From a virus: a DNA stretch of 24,065 nt. The notes under the pieces are model-generated. The model made no database searches. It was not told the origin of the DNA and saw nothing but the letters and a program-made list of their open reading frames with translations. Below are positions 16,061 to 23,477 of this stretch, in pieces. How positions within the stretch are numbered: the first letter of the stretch is position 1; each line of letters starts with the position of its first letter. A program made the translations under genes and the position numbers. The DNA lies in IMG/VR virus record IMGVR_UViG_3300049893_002024, positions 1-24,065 of that record; one strand, given 5' to 3'.

Positions 16061-16273
16061 ATGAAACTTAGCAACAGCTTTGCAATCAGCCTCCTCGGAT
16101 TAGTATCCCTAATGATACTTGGATTAGTTAAGGGGCTGGATACTAGCGTGGCAATAAGTGGTATTGTTCTGAGTTATGTAGGTTCCAGATCTGCACAAAA
16201 GGTTGGAATCGGAATGGCGGCAAGTAGAGACCCTAACTCTAAGGTAAGTGATGTAATTGACAATATAAAGTAA
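16061..16273 (+). CDS. Small membrane protein, holin candidate
   Basis: A 70-residue protein with a strongly hydrophobic helix at residues 8-24 (AISLLGLVSLMILGLV) and a weaker second one at about 29-43 (VAISGIVLSYVG), followed by a polar tail (KVGIGMAASRDPNSKVSD). Size, two hydrophobic segments and a charged tail fit a small holin that would permeabilise the inner membrane. It sits between the fibre and adaptor genes with another small membrane protein. No endolysin is present in the window to confirm a lysis cassette. The ribosome site AAAGGAGG is strong. Confidence 0.55.
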   Translation: MKLSNSFAISLLGLVSLMILGLVKGLDTSVAISGIVLSYVGSRSAQKVGIGMAASRDPNSKVSDVIDNIK

Positions 16274-16291
16274 TCTAGGAAGTACAGTAGC

Positions 16292-16507
16292 ATGGGTGAT
16301 TTAGAAAAAACATTAATAAATCAGCTAGATAAAAAGCTTGACAAACTCGACACCAAGCTCGATAATATAATTGAAAGTTTAAAGGACGATCATGGTCGCA
16401 TTACTAAACTTGAATCTTTTGCGGGGTTTATAAGGACCGGGGCGGTTGTGCTACTTCCTATATTAATAAAAGTAATGTATGATCTAATTATGTTAATTAA
16501 ACTATAG
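16292..16507 (+). CDS. Coiled-coil plus membrane-anchor protein (holin or XhlA-like candidate)
   Basis: A 71-residue protein. Residues 1-45 form a charged heptad coil (LINQLDKKLDKLDTKLDNII), then comes a hydrophobic C-terminal segment at about 49-70 (IRTGAVVLLPILIKVMYDLI). This order, coil then one membrane helix near the C-terminus, resembles XhlA-type haemolysin or lysis-accessory proteins. AGGAAG precedes ATG 16292. With the preceding gene it may form a two-component membrane lysis unit, but function is inferred only from size and topology. Confidence 0.5.
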   Translation: MGDLEKTLINQLDKKLDKLDTKLDNIIESLKDDHGRITKLESFAGFIRTGAVVLLPILIKVMYDLIMLIKL

Positions 16508-16520
16508 GGGGGGTGAGCAT

Positions 16521-16886
16521 ATGGCTAATATGAGCAAACGATATAAAATGCCCAAAAAGCGGTACGGTCTCGAATATGGGAGCATGACGGAAGCGGACAG
16601 ATCAGAGGAGCCGGACTTTGAGGGGGTAGGTGGCGCAGTGTGGGATGAGATCGACACGCTAGAATCGGACATAACATCTCTAAAGGATGAGTTTAATAAA
16701 CACCGCGAGACAAGGGATAGTTTCACCCCTCCAAAAGATCGGGCTGATAAAGGCGACTGGACACAAAAAGAAAAGAAGAACTGGTTTGGCGCAGACGAGA
16801 AACTAAAAGCCGTCGAACAAGAACTGGAAAAAAAGAGGACAATTCTTAGGAAGCTGAAAGAGTCAGCGTCCCCTAGAAAATCCTAG
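16521..16886 (+). CDS. Charged coiled-coil protein of unknown function
   Basis: A 121-residue hydrophilic protein with a basic N-terminus (MANMSKRYKMPKKRYGLEYG), an acidic stretch (EADRSEEPDFEGVGGAVWDE) and two helical segments likely to form coiled coils (IDTLESDITSLKDEFNKHRE and LKAVEQELEKKRTILRKLKE). No membrane segment is visible. The ribosome site is the G-rich GGGGGGTGAG before ATG 16521. I do not recognise the family; a minor virion component or an assembly factor would fit the location. Confidence 0.6.
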   Translation: MANMSKRYKMPKKRYGLEYGSMTEADRSEEPDFEGVGGAVWDEIDTLESDITSLKDEFNKHRETRDSFTPPKDRADKGDWTQKEKKNWFGADEKLKAVEQELEKKRTILRKLKESASPRKS

Positions 16887-16950
16887 AAGAATAAATACTT
16901 ACATAAACATATAGTAGGCCGAATTGATCGGAGCAGAAAAGGAGACAATC

Positions 16951-17133
16951 ATGAAATTCACAATGCCTAAAAAAGGCGAGATTGAATCGATGGATGCGGA
17001 AATGGCGATGGAAGAGCCAATGGCCGAAGAGATGCCTGTGGAAGAAAGCCCGGCTTCGCCAGACTTGTCTTCTTTTGATGATCAGGTGTTGCTGGAGGAA
17101 CTAAAGAAGAGAGGCTACGAAGTGGAGATGTGA
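16951..17133 (+). CDS. 60-residue acidic Met/Glu-rich protein
   Basis: Short acidic protein with the low-complexity run MAMEEPMAEEMPVEESPASP and a helical C-terminus (DQVLLEELKKRGYEVEM). ATG 16951 is chosen over an upstream TTG (16924) because AAAGGAGAC lies directly before it. Its first residues, MKFTMPKKGE, echo the MPKK of the neighbouring 16521 protein, perhaps a shared interaction motif. Unknown function; possibly a minor virion or scaffold-like protein. Confidence 0.55.
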   Translation: MKFTMPKKGEIESMDAEMAMEEPMAEEMPVEESPASPDLSSFDDQVLLEELKKRGYEVEM

Positions 17134-17172
17134 TCTCTTCTATCTATCCCTCGCACTCACTTTGTTCGCGCA

Positions 17173-17190
17173 CTCCCTTAGCAAAGGGAG
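17173..17190 (+). other. Hairpin between the 16951 and 17230 genes
   Basis: CTCCCTT (17173-17179) pairs perfectly with AAGGGAG (17184-17190) around AGCA. No T-run follows. It may be a weak terminator or a transcript-processing element ahead of the adaptor gene. Confidence 0.45.
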
Positions 17191-17229
17191 CATCGTGATC
17201 CTAGTGTAACCATACTGGAGATGCTCTCT

Positions 17230-18183
17230 ATGGCTAGATTAAAGACAGTAGATAATTTAATATCTGACGTACGGTCCCTGTGTGACGAGAGTAGTGGGGC
17301 GCTGAACGATTTAACCGATATCATTCCGTCGCTTAATAGGGCGCAGACATACGCCTTTAATATCCTCGCGCGACAATATCCAGATCCGCTTATTGAGCAT
17401 GCGGTGCTGACACTCACTGGTGGTGTCAGCGAGTATGACATTCCCGAGAATATCTTTGAGGATAGACTTGAGAAGGTCGAGATCTTCGACGGGCAATACT
17501 ATAGCGAGTGTACACGAATAAGTTACCGAAACGGTACTCTACTTGACTCTCCTCAAAGCACAGCGCGTCCTTATGAGTTTATGATAATTGGTAGGAAGAT
17601 TAGATTCCTTCAGCCACCCACGGGCGCCTATAATGCGCGTATCTGGTACCTACGTGAACCGGATTCCCTGGTCACTTCCCAAGGGCGCGTCTCTTCCGTC
17701 GGAAGTGACTATGTTATCGTCGATGATATTGGGGATGACTTATCAACTGTAGAAGATGCACTGGCCAATTATGTAAATGTAATCGATGGGCAGACTGGAA
17801 TAATTAAACAGACTCTGCAAATAGGTAATATTGCAGGGAACAAGATCACTTTCAGGAGTGTTCTTACTCGCTCTTCCGACCCTTACGTAGTTAACCGCTT
17901 AATTGATACATCAGTAGATATCGACGTAGAACTTGATGACTATATCTGCGGCGTTGAGGGTAGTTGCGTACCATTTTTCACTTATCCAATCTACAATTTC
18001 ATGGTAGAATATACTGTGGCTGAGATGAAGCGAAAGCTTGGTGGGACGAGCGATATGGAAGAGCGGGTAAAGAAAGCCTTCGAGGCGCAGATCGAACATA
18101 GCTGGACGAACCGCGAAACAACCTACCGAGTCAAACGCACCAGCCGCGCGTGGCGGATAGGTAGGACGTCTATTTACCGCTAA
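17230..18183 (+). CDS. Head-to-tail adaptor protein (tail tubular A/gp4-like, putative)
   Basis: A 317-residue protein expected to dock on the portal and carry the nozzle. The N-terminal region (LISDVRSLCDESSGALNDLT, IIPSLNRAQTYAFNILARQY) and the C-terminal helices (FMVEYTVAEMKRKLGG, RVKKAFEAQIEHSW) enclose a beta-rich middle (LTLTGGVSEYDIPENIF, FMIIGRKIRFLQPP). This helix-sheet-helix arrangement, the size and the position just before the nozzle-like gene fit adaptors of podoviruses. The start is ATG 17230: TACTGGAG ends nine bases before it, whereas ATG 17221 directly abuts that site. Confidence 0.65.
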   Translation: MARLKTVDNLISDVRSLCDESSGALNDLTDIIPSLNRAQTYAFNILARQYPDPLIEHAVLTLTGGVSEYDIPENIFEDRLEKVEIFDGQYYSECTRISYRNGTLLDSPQSTARPYEFMIIGRKIRFLQPPTGAYNARIWYLREPDSLVTSQGRVSSVGSDYVIVDDIGDDLSTVEDALANYVNVIDGQTGIIKQTLQIGNIAGNKITFRSVLTRSSDPYVVNRLIDTSVDIDVELDDYICGVEGSCVPFFTYPIYNFMVEYTVAEMKRKLGGTSDMEERVKKAFEAQIEHSWTNRETTYRVKRTSRAWRIGRTSIYR

Positions 18184-18226
18184 TAGCACTACGACATAAT
18201 CTTACCTTAACACGAGTGAGTAATAT

Positions 18227-21200
18227 ATGGCAGATGATAAAGTAGCAATACAGGATAGAACCTTTGTCCTTGGTATCGATGCCGAAAAGAGCGAAGATCA
18301 GCTGCCTGTCGGAAGCTGTGAAGATATACTTAATGGGTACATTGAGGCGGGTAGAATCAATAAACGCAAGGGACAAGAATACAAGGGGGCGTTACCCATT
18401 AACGTTGTTGGGGTGGATGCACAGACGGGTAATAACGCGCTTTACTTTCTGCTCAGTGCAAATGTAGATTCCGGTACTTTATCTGATTATCTGAGCGATG
18501 CCGGGGATATTCAAATATGTGGTAGCCTTTTCTATTCTAATATCTCTGCCGCATATAATATGCCACTGTTTGGGTTTAAACGCTATAAGATCTATAGTGT
18601 GGATAAGACCAATGAATATGTTAATATCGTCTATGATATTGATCATGAGTTAGTTACTGGGGATCGGGTAGTATTTACCCATGCCATCGGTGACACCGAG
18701 GTCGTCGCCTGTACGGACGTACTGGACGCCACGATGAGCTACTATGTTCGTTTAATCACTACAACGGCGGCAGCTGCGGGTGATCCTGCCATTGCTAGTT
18801 ACACGCTCCACACGACGCGCCAAGACGCTTTCGATGGGACAAATAACATTGTATGGGAAGCAGATCCGAACGATACCGTAAGTCCTTTGCCGACTTACAT
18901 GGTTCAGCCCAGAATTATCGCCCGTGATAATTTGACAATACCTTCCGGTAGTTATACATTAGGTACGTTTCCTGACGGGCTAGTTTATATCAAAGCAGAA
19001 AACATAACAGATGTAACGGTAGCAGTAGACGAAGAAACCATACCCTGTGTACTCTCTCTGTATGGTGGGAATGTCGGGGCGGCTTACAGCGAGAGCATTG
19101 AGCCCGAGCATATTGACAGTTACAAAGTCCCCGCCGGCAGCAATCTCCTTTGCGGCGCAGAGGGTATTGAATATCGTGAGGTAACCGACCCTGGGTTGGT
19201 TACCAGCTACCCTCGCATCCGAGCGAATATAGACGACATCCGCGTCATTGGCCCTGCTATTTACGACACGGGCGAAACTCCGGGCCGCACTAGTTACTAT
19301 ATGACGTGCGATAATGGTGGTAGTCACTTTGTTCAGGTGACGCAGTTTGAGTATGTATCTGGAACCACCTGCCGCGTACACTGCTACGCAGCGAACAAGA
19401 AAGTATTTACACAGTTAAATACTGAGGTACCTGGTGGCGCGCTTAGCACGGTGATGAAGCCCGGATACGACCAAGTAACACTGACCAACATGCGTCGCAG
19501 TGAACTTAATGGAGTGTTTGAGATAGTTGACGTGGCCACCACTGGTCCTGATACGTTTTACTTCGCTGTAACCATGGACGATATAGTAGACAATAGATAC
19601 GACGAGACTGGACTGCTTGGCGAAGCAGCTGTTTATAGCGATAAGATCTCCGTCACTGAGAATAATCTCATTGTCGGCGATAAATTAAATCACTACAGTC
19701 TTCGTGATGTTAATGGGGAACTGCTTTATGACACGTACGTCATAAAATCCGATTCTGTAAGTGTGGTAGTATCTCCCCTACAAGATCCAGTCACACTGGT
19801 AACTAGTTATACGCAAGATTTAACCACAGTTGATAGTAGCTTTATTCCCTGTATCCGTACGTCAACGGCCATTCCTATGCGCGGACCTTATGGCTATGAG
19901 GCAAGTGCTACGTTTCATCAAGATGACTTTAACGTCACTGCCAACTACATATCCATCACACCGTCCAGCAGTGATGCTGATTATGGTTTCACTATTTACG
20001 ACACTGTCGTAATTACTGGGGAAGGACCACTGCCTCCGCCACTAAAAACACATCAGCGATATGTTATTATTGACTTCTACCAAGGAGATCAGAATAAGAT
20101 AATTCTAGGATATAGTGCGGAGGATGTAGATGAGATTGAGTTTGGTAGTTACACACCGCCAGAGAGTCCGGTGGCTACTACATTTACAATCAGAGCAATT
20201 ACCTGTGATATAGTTGCCGGCGACTGTGTGCAATTCTCTGATGAAGGATACACACACCGCGTGGTCAGTACCTCGACTAGCATTACCTTGCCTGGACTTC
20301 GTACAGTTACTTTCCCTTACGAAGTAACCGCAACAGACTGTGAAGATTTTAGTTGTTATGTGAAGATAGTTAATCGATATGAGCCGCTTACTTCGCCGGT
20401 CGATGATTACCTATCAACCAACCCTATGCATCCAGTTAATCTGGTGGATAATACAAATCAGTCCCGCTCCGCTATGGTTAGTGGTTGTATGTATTTTACT
20501 AACTACATCGATCCCGTGCGTAAGTTTGACGGAGAGAATCATTACCGTGCAGGTATTATTCCTTTCCGGCCAACTATAGGAATGACACTAGACACATCTG
20601 CCTCCGACAAAGTAGATATACTGCCCCCTAGCTTAGCTAGTGTGTCTGCTACCGCTGGTAGTACACTACTTAAATTCGCAGCTACGCCAGAGAATGTGCG
20701 CATATTCGTACCGGGCGATATTGTCCGTCTCGGCACAGATACTGTAGATTATACTGTTGTTGCAGTGAATGTAGACACCACGACAGTGGCAGGCCCTACT
20801 ACACTCACTACTGGAACAATTACGCTAGACAAAGCAGCCAGTAGTACCGCTAGTGTTACTGTTACGAAACAGATATATTATCGGTACTATTTCAGATTTA
20901 ATTACGTCGATGCGCAGAACAACATTGTTGCGTCTGCCTGCACCGATCCGTTCGGTGCGGAGATGCGATTAACTGCTTCGGCAGCAATAAATATCCACCT
21001 GTGTAATTTGCCTACTTTTGATTACTTTAAATACTATGCCATTGATGTGGAGATATATCGTACCAAAATAGACAGCTTAAATGTGTTCTATAAAGTAGCC
21101 AGCGTACCGCTTACATTCGACGCTGGTCAGAATTACGTGCACTATGTTGATAGCAAGAATGATAGCGATCTAACTCAAGTGGATAACGTCATGAGCGCGC

Positions 21201-23194
21201 TGCTTGGAAACAATCTAGGTACAGCGTGGAGCGACGCCCCTCGTGCCAAGTACATCTCTTCTGTCGATAACAGACTGGTTCTTGGTAACATAAAAACCAA
21301 CCCAGAGATTGATGTGTCCTTCAATTTCCCCGCCTCAGTTGCCGTATCTGGTGGGGCCGGTGTTGATGATTTAGTGTTTGTACTCGCGCAGCAAGAGCCT
21401 GAAGTAGTGAATAGTGCTCCTATTGACTTTTACTCCCCCGAAGATTACGTACATAAATTTATCTTCACAGCGGACACCTTCACAGCTATTACTGTTGACA
21501 CTGAGAGTGGTGATACAGTGACAATGGATAGAGGCTCTGCACATGGTTTATCTGTCGGTGATTGGGTATATATCAAAAACACAGCGGCTGCAAGTGCTAA
21601 TCCTGATCTAACATACACAGGTTGGTGGCAAGTATTTGCAGTACCTACTGCAAATAAGTTTTCATTCCACTGTAGCTATCGTGATGCAGGTACTCCTACT
21701 TATACCTACATTGCAGACACATTTGGTCGGGTGCCGATATCCTTAATTACCGATGAGAATCAGCTTAATACTGTAAGTAGTGAGATCAACAATAGATTAG
21801 CTGATAACCTAGCTAGAGCCATTAACGCGGTCATGGCCAGCGTTGATCCATATATTGACTTTGGTACAAACGATTTATATCAATACGATTGGTCGCCTTG
21901 GCTGATCGCCAAGGCTGGGGGGTTGTTTAAAAAGGGCCAAATAGTGATTGAATCACCGGTCGGCAAAGATATCGTTGCTTGGTTTGAACCAAAATCAATA
22001 GCGACCGCCGGACGTAGTTATGTGTCCATAAATGGCAGCCGCGTAACAACCGGAGAGATCGTACAAAGTGTTACTCCACTATACCCCTCTCGTATTGCCG
22101 TAAGTTATTCTAACTTCCCGGAGATGTTCGATAATCTGCGTGCATCTAACCCAGAAGAGAGCGATAGTATAATTGACGTGAACAGCTCGGACGGGGAAGA
22201 GATCACCGGCATGATCCCATTCTTCGGTGAAGCGGCATTTGATCAAAGTAAGCAAAGCGCCAATATTGTTGTGTTTAAAGAAAATAGCATCTACATTGTA
22301 GATGTTAGACAGAAAGAACTGTATCGGGTAACAGGTGGTGCGCGTGGATTGGCCAACCCAGTTCAGAGACTTGAAACGAACGGCATTGGCTGCACTGCTC
22401 CGTACAGTATTGCTGCCAGTAAGCATGCGATATTCTTTGCCAATGAGTCGGGCATCTGGGCACTGGGGCGGGATCTTTCTGTAAACTTTGTAGGCGAACC
22501 ACTGGACCGCTTATGGGCGCGGACTAATAAAGATTACCTTAGTTTATATCACGGGCACCACGATCCGAAGAACCGTACCTACATGCTAAGCTATACAAAT
22601 GGAAGTGATGAGACATTTGACGATGCATTTGTATTTAAACATTCCGTAGACCAGCCTGCTGGTAGCTGGACTAGGTACGACAACATTCCCGCTCTGGGAT
22701 GGGCAAATCTCAATTATGAGAGCCGATATCTGTCCACTAGTGGCGAGGTATGGGGATGGAGGGATTTGGGCCTTACAAGCGATTTTAGAGACGACGCTGA
22801 CGGTATATCTACGGAGGTTACATTTCGAACCATTAGCTACGGGGAAGAGGGGATACGGATGAATGCCAAGTATGTACTTGGATACTATAAGCCCTATACC
22901 CAGATCGACAACATAGATCTGTATTATGCTACGGACTTTAATACAACATGGACTCAGGCGGGTAGCTTTAGTATTGATGTGGATACAACCACCGATAACC
23001 TCAGCGACCTTGGTAGTAAAAAGATGGAAATGATTAAGCATGGACTTGCGGACACTAGGTGCCACCATCTTCAACTTAAACTAGTTTGGGATGGGGCAGA
23101 CGAGGCAATGGACTTTGCTGGCTGGGTATATAGAGTTACGCCTTTGGATGACAAAGGAATAACGGAAGCCGGCGAAACTTCAGGGGCAAATTAA
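18227..23194 (+). CDS. Very large tail nozzle-like protein (tail tubular B/gp10-like)
   Basis: A 1655-residue beta-rich protein predicted to form the tail nozzle below the adaptor. The N-terminus has the family-like segment LPVGSCEDILNGYIEAGRIN (24-43) then KRKGQ. The C-terminal 350 residues resemble nozzle proteins (VVFKENSIYIVDVRQKELYR, ETNGIGCTAPYSIAASKHAI, FFANESGIWALGRDLSVNF). The middle contains many Thr/Val-rich beta segments with no recognised enzyme motif. Known nozzle proteins are much shorter (T7 gp12 about 800, P22 gp10 about 470), so this one probably has large inserted domains reaching outward. The ribosome site is weak, GAGTGAG. It could also include fibre-attachment or host-contact domains. 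Confidence 0.7.
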   Translation: MADDKVAIQDRTFVLGIDAEKSEDQLPVGSCEDILNGYIEAGRINKRKGQEYKGALPINVVGVDAQTGNNALYFLLSANVDSGTLSDYLSDAGDIQICGSLFYSNISAAYNMPLFGFKRYKIYSVDKTNEYVNIVYDIDHELVTGDRVVFTHAIGDTEVVACTDVLDATMSYYVRLITTTAAAAGDPAIASYTLHTTRQDAFDGTNNIVWEADPNDTVSPLPTYMVQPRIIARDNLTIPSGSYTLGTFPDGLVYIKAENITDVTVAVDEETIPCVLSLYGGNVGAAYSESIEPEHIDSYKVPAGSNLLCGAEGIEYREVTDPGLVTSYPRIRANIDDIRVIGPAIYDTGETPGRTSYYMTCDNGGSHFVQVTQFEYVSGTTCRVHCYAANKKVFTQLNTEVPGGALSTVMKPGYDQVTLTNMRRSELNGVFEIVDVATTGPDTFYFAVTMDDIVDNRYDETGLLGEAAVYSDKISVTENNLIVGDKLNHYSLRDVNGELLYDTYVIKSDSVSVVVSPLQDPVTLVTSYTQDLTTVDSSFIPCIRTSTAIPMRGPYGYEASATFHQDDFNVTANYISITPSSSDADYGFTIYDTVVITGEGPLPPPLKTHQRYVIIDFYQGDQNKIILGYSAEDVDEIEFGSYTPPESPVATTFTIRAITCDIVAGDCVQFSDEGYTHRVVSTSTSITLPGLRTVTFPYEVTATDCEDFSCYVKIVNRYEPLTSPVDDYLSTNPMHPVNLVDNTNQSRSAMVSGCMYFTNYIDPVRKFDGENHYRAGIIPFRPTIGMTLDTSASDKVDILPPSLASVSATAGSTLLKFAATPENVRIFVPGDIVRLGTDTVDYTVVAVNVDTTTVAGPTTLTTGTITLDKAASSTASVTVTKQIYYRYYFRFNYVDAQNNIVASACTDPFGAEMRLTASAAINIHLCNLPTFDYFKYYAIDVEIYRTKIDSLNVFYKVASVPLTFDAGQNYVHYVDSKNDSDLTQVDNVMSALLGNNLGTAWSDAPRAKYISSVDNRLVLGNIKTNPEIDVSFNFPASVAVSGGAGVDDLVFVLAQQEPEVVNSAPIDFYSPEDYVHKFIFTADTFTAITVDTESGDTVTMDRGSAHGLSVGDWVYIKNTAAASANPDLTYTGWWQVFAVPTANKFSFHCSYRDAGTPTYTYIADTFGRVPISLITDENQLNTVSSEINNRLADNLARAINAVMASVDPYIDFGTNDLYQYDWSPWLIAKAGGLFKKGQIVIESPVGKDIVAWFEPKSIATAGRSYVSINGSRVTTGEIVQSVTPLYPSRIAVSYSNFPEMFDNLRASNPEESDSIIDVNSSDGEEITGMIPFFGEAAFDQSKQSANIVVFKENSIYIVDVRQKELYRVTGGARGLANPVQRLETNGIGCTAPYSIAASKHAIFFANESGIWALGRDLSVNFVGEPLDRLWARTNKDYLSLYHGHHDPKNRTYMLSYTNGSDETFDDAFVFKHSVDQPAGSWTRYDNIPALGWANLNYESRYLSTSGEVWGWRDLGLTSDFRDDADGISTEVTFRTISYGEEGIRMNAKYVLGYYKPYTQIDNIDLYYATDFNTTWTQAGSFSIDVDTTTDNLSDLGSKKMEMIKHGLADTRCHHLQLKLVWDGADEAMDFAGWVYRVTPLDDKGITEAGETSGAN

Positions 23195-23205
23195 ATAATT
23201 AATTT
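23188..23205 (+). other. AT-rich hairpin at the nozzle gene stop codon
   Basis: AAATTAA (23188-23194) pairs perfectly with TTAATTT (23199-23205) around ATAA. The TAA stop (23192-23194) is at the top of the 5' arm. The -35 box of the next promoter begins six bases later. Confidence 0.55.
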
Positions 23206-23210
23206 TGTCC

Positions 23211-23239
23211 TTGACTGTCGTTTTCAAATAGCGTACACT
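23211..23239 (+). promoter_or_regulatory. Sigma70-like promoter after the nozzle gene
   Basis: TTGACT (23211-23216) and TACACT (23234-23239) with 17-base spacing. Transcription would begin near 23246 and run through a structured region with no gene before a second promoter at 23415. Confidence 0.65.
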
Positions 23240-23261
23240 CACCACATACAACGGGGGTTGG

Positions 23262-23372
23262 GCGTTACTATATATTAGCTATAGTAATGCTTATAGCGTA
23301 GCTACTAGCTAAGCTGATATATAAGCGGGCCTGATATAGTAGCTACTAGAGCAGATATTATATGATCATATA
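23262..23372 (+). ncRNA. Structured intergenic segment, candidate non-coding RNA or leader
   Basis: GCGTTACTATA (23262-23272) pairs with TATAGTAATGC (23280-23290), an 11-pair stem with one G-U pair and a 7-base loop. GTAGCTACTA (23298-23307) pairs perfectly with TAGTAGCTAC (23337-23346). A 14-base palindrome, TATATGATCATATA, lies at 23359-23372. Stop codons interrupt all useful frames. It lies downstream of the promoter at 23211 and upstream of the one at 23415. It may be a small RNA, a regulatory leader or a set of DNA-binding palindromes. Confidence 0.35.
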
Positions 23373-23414
23373 TTAGGGCGGGATTAGTGGCCGTATTCTT
23401 ATATAAAGTAATCT

Positions 23415-23443
23415 TTGACATTTAGCCGGTATTGTGCTATTAT
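23415..23443 (+). promoter_or_regulatory. Promoter of the right-edge gene
   Basis: TTGACA (23415-23420), 17-base spacing and TATTAT (23438-23443), preceded by TGC as an extended -10. Start of transcription near 23450 leaves a short leader before ATG 23478. Confidence 0.8.
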
Positions 23444-23477
23444 TAGTCAGTAATATTGGGATATATTCGGAGGATCT

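Noticed and set aside
9-23289. Shared 12-base word GCTATAGTAATG at 9-20 and 23278-23289 as a terminal or attachment repeat
   Set aside because: A 12-base match within 24 kb is expected by chance, and the flanking bases do not match.
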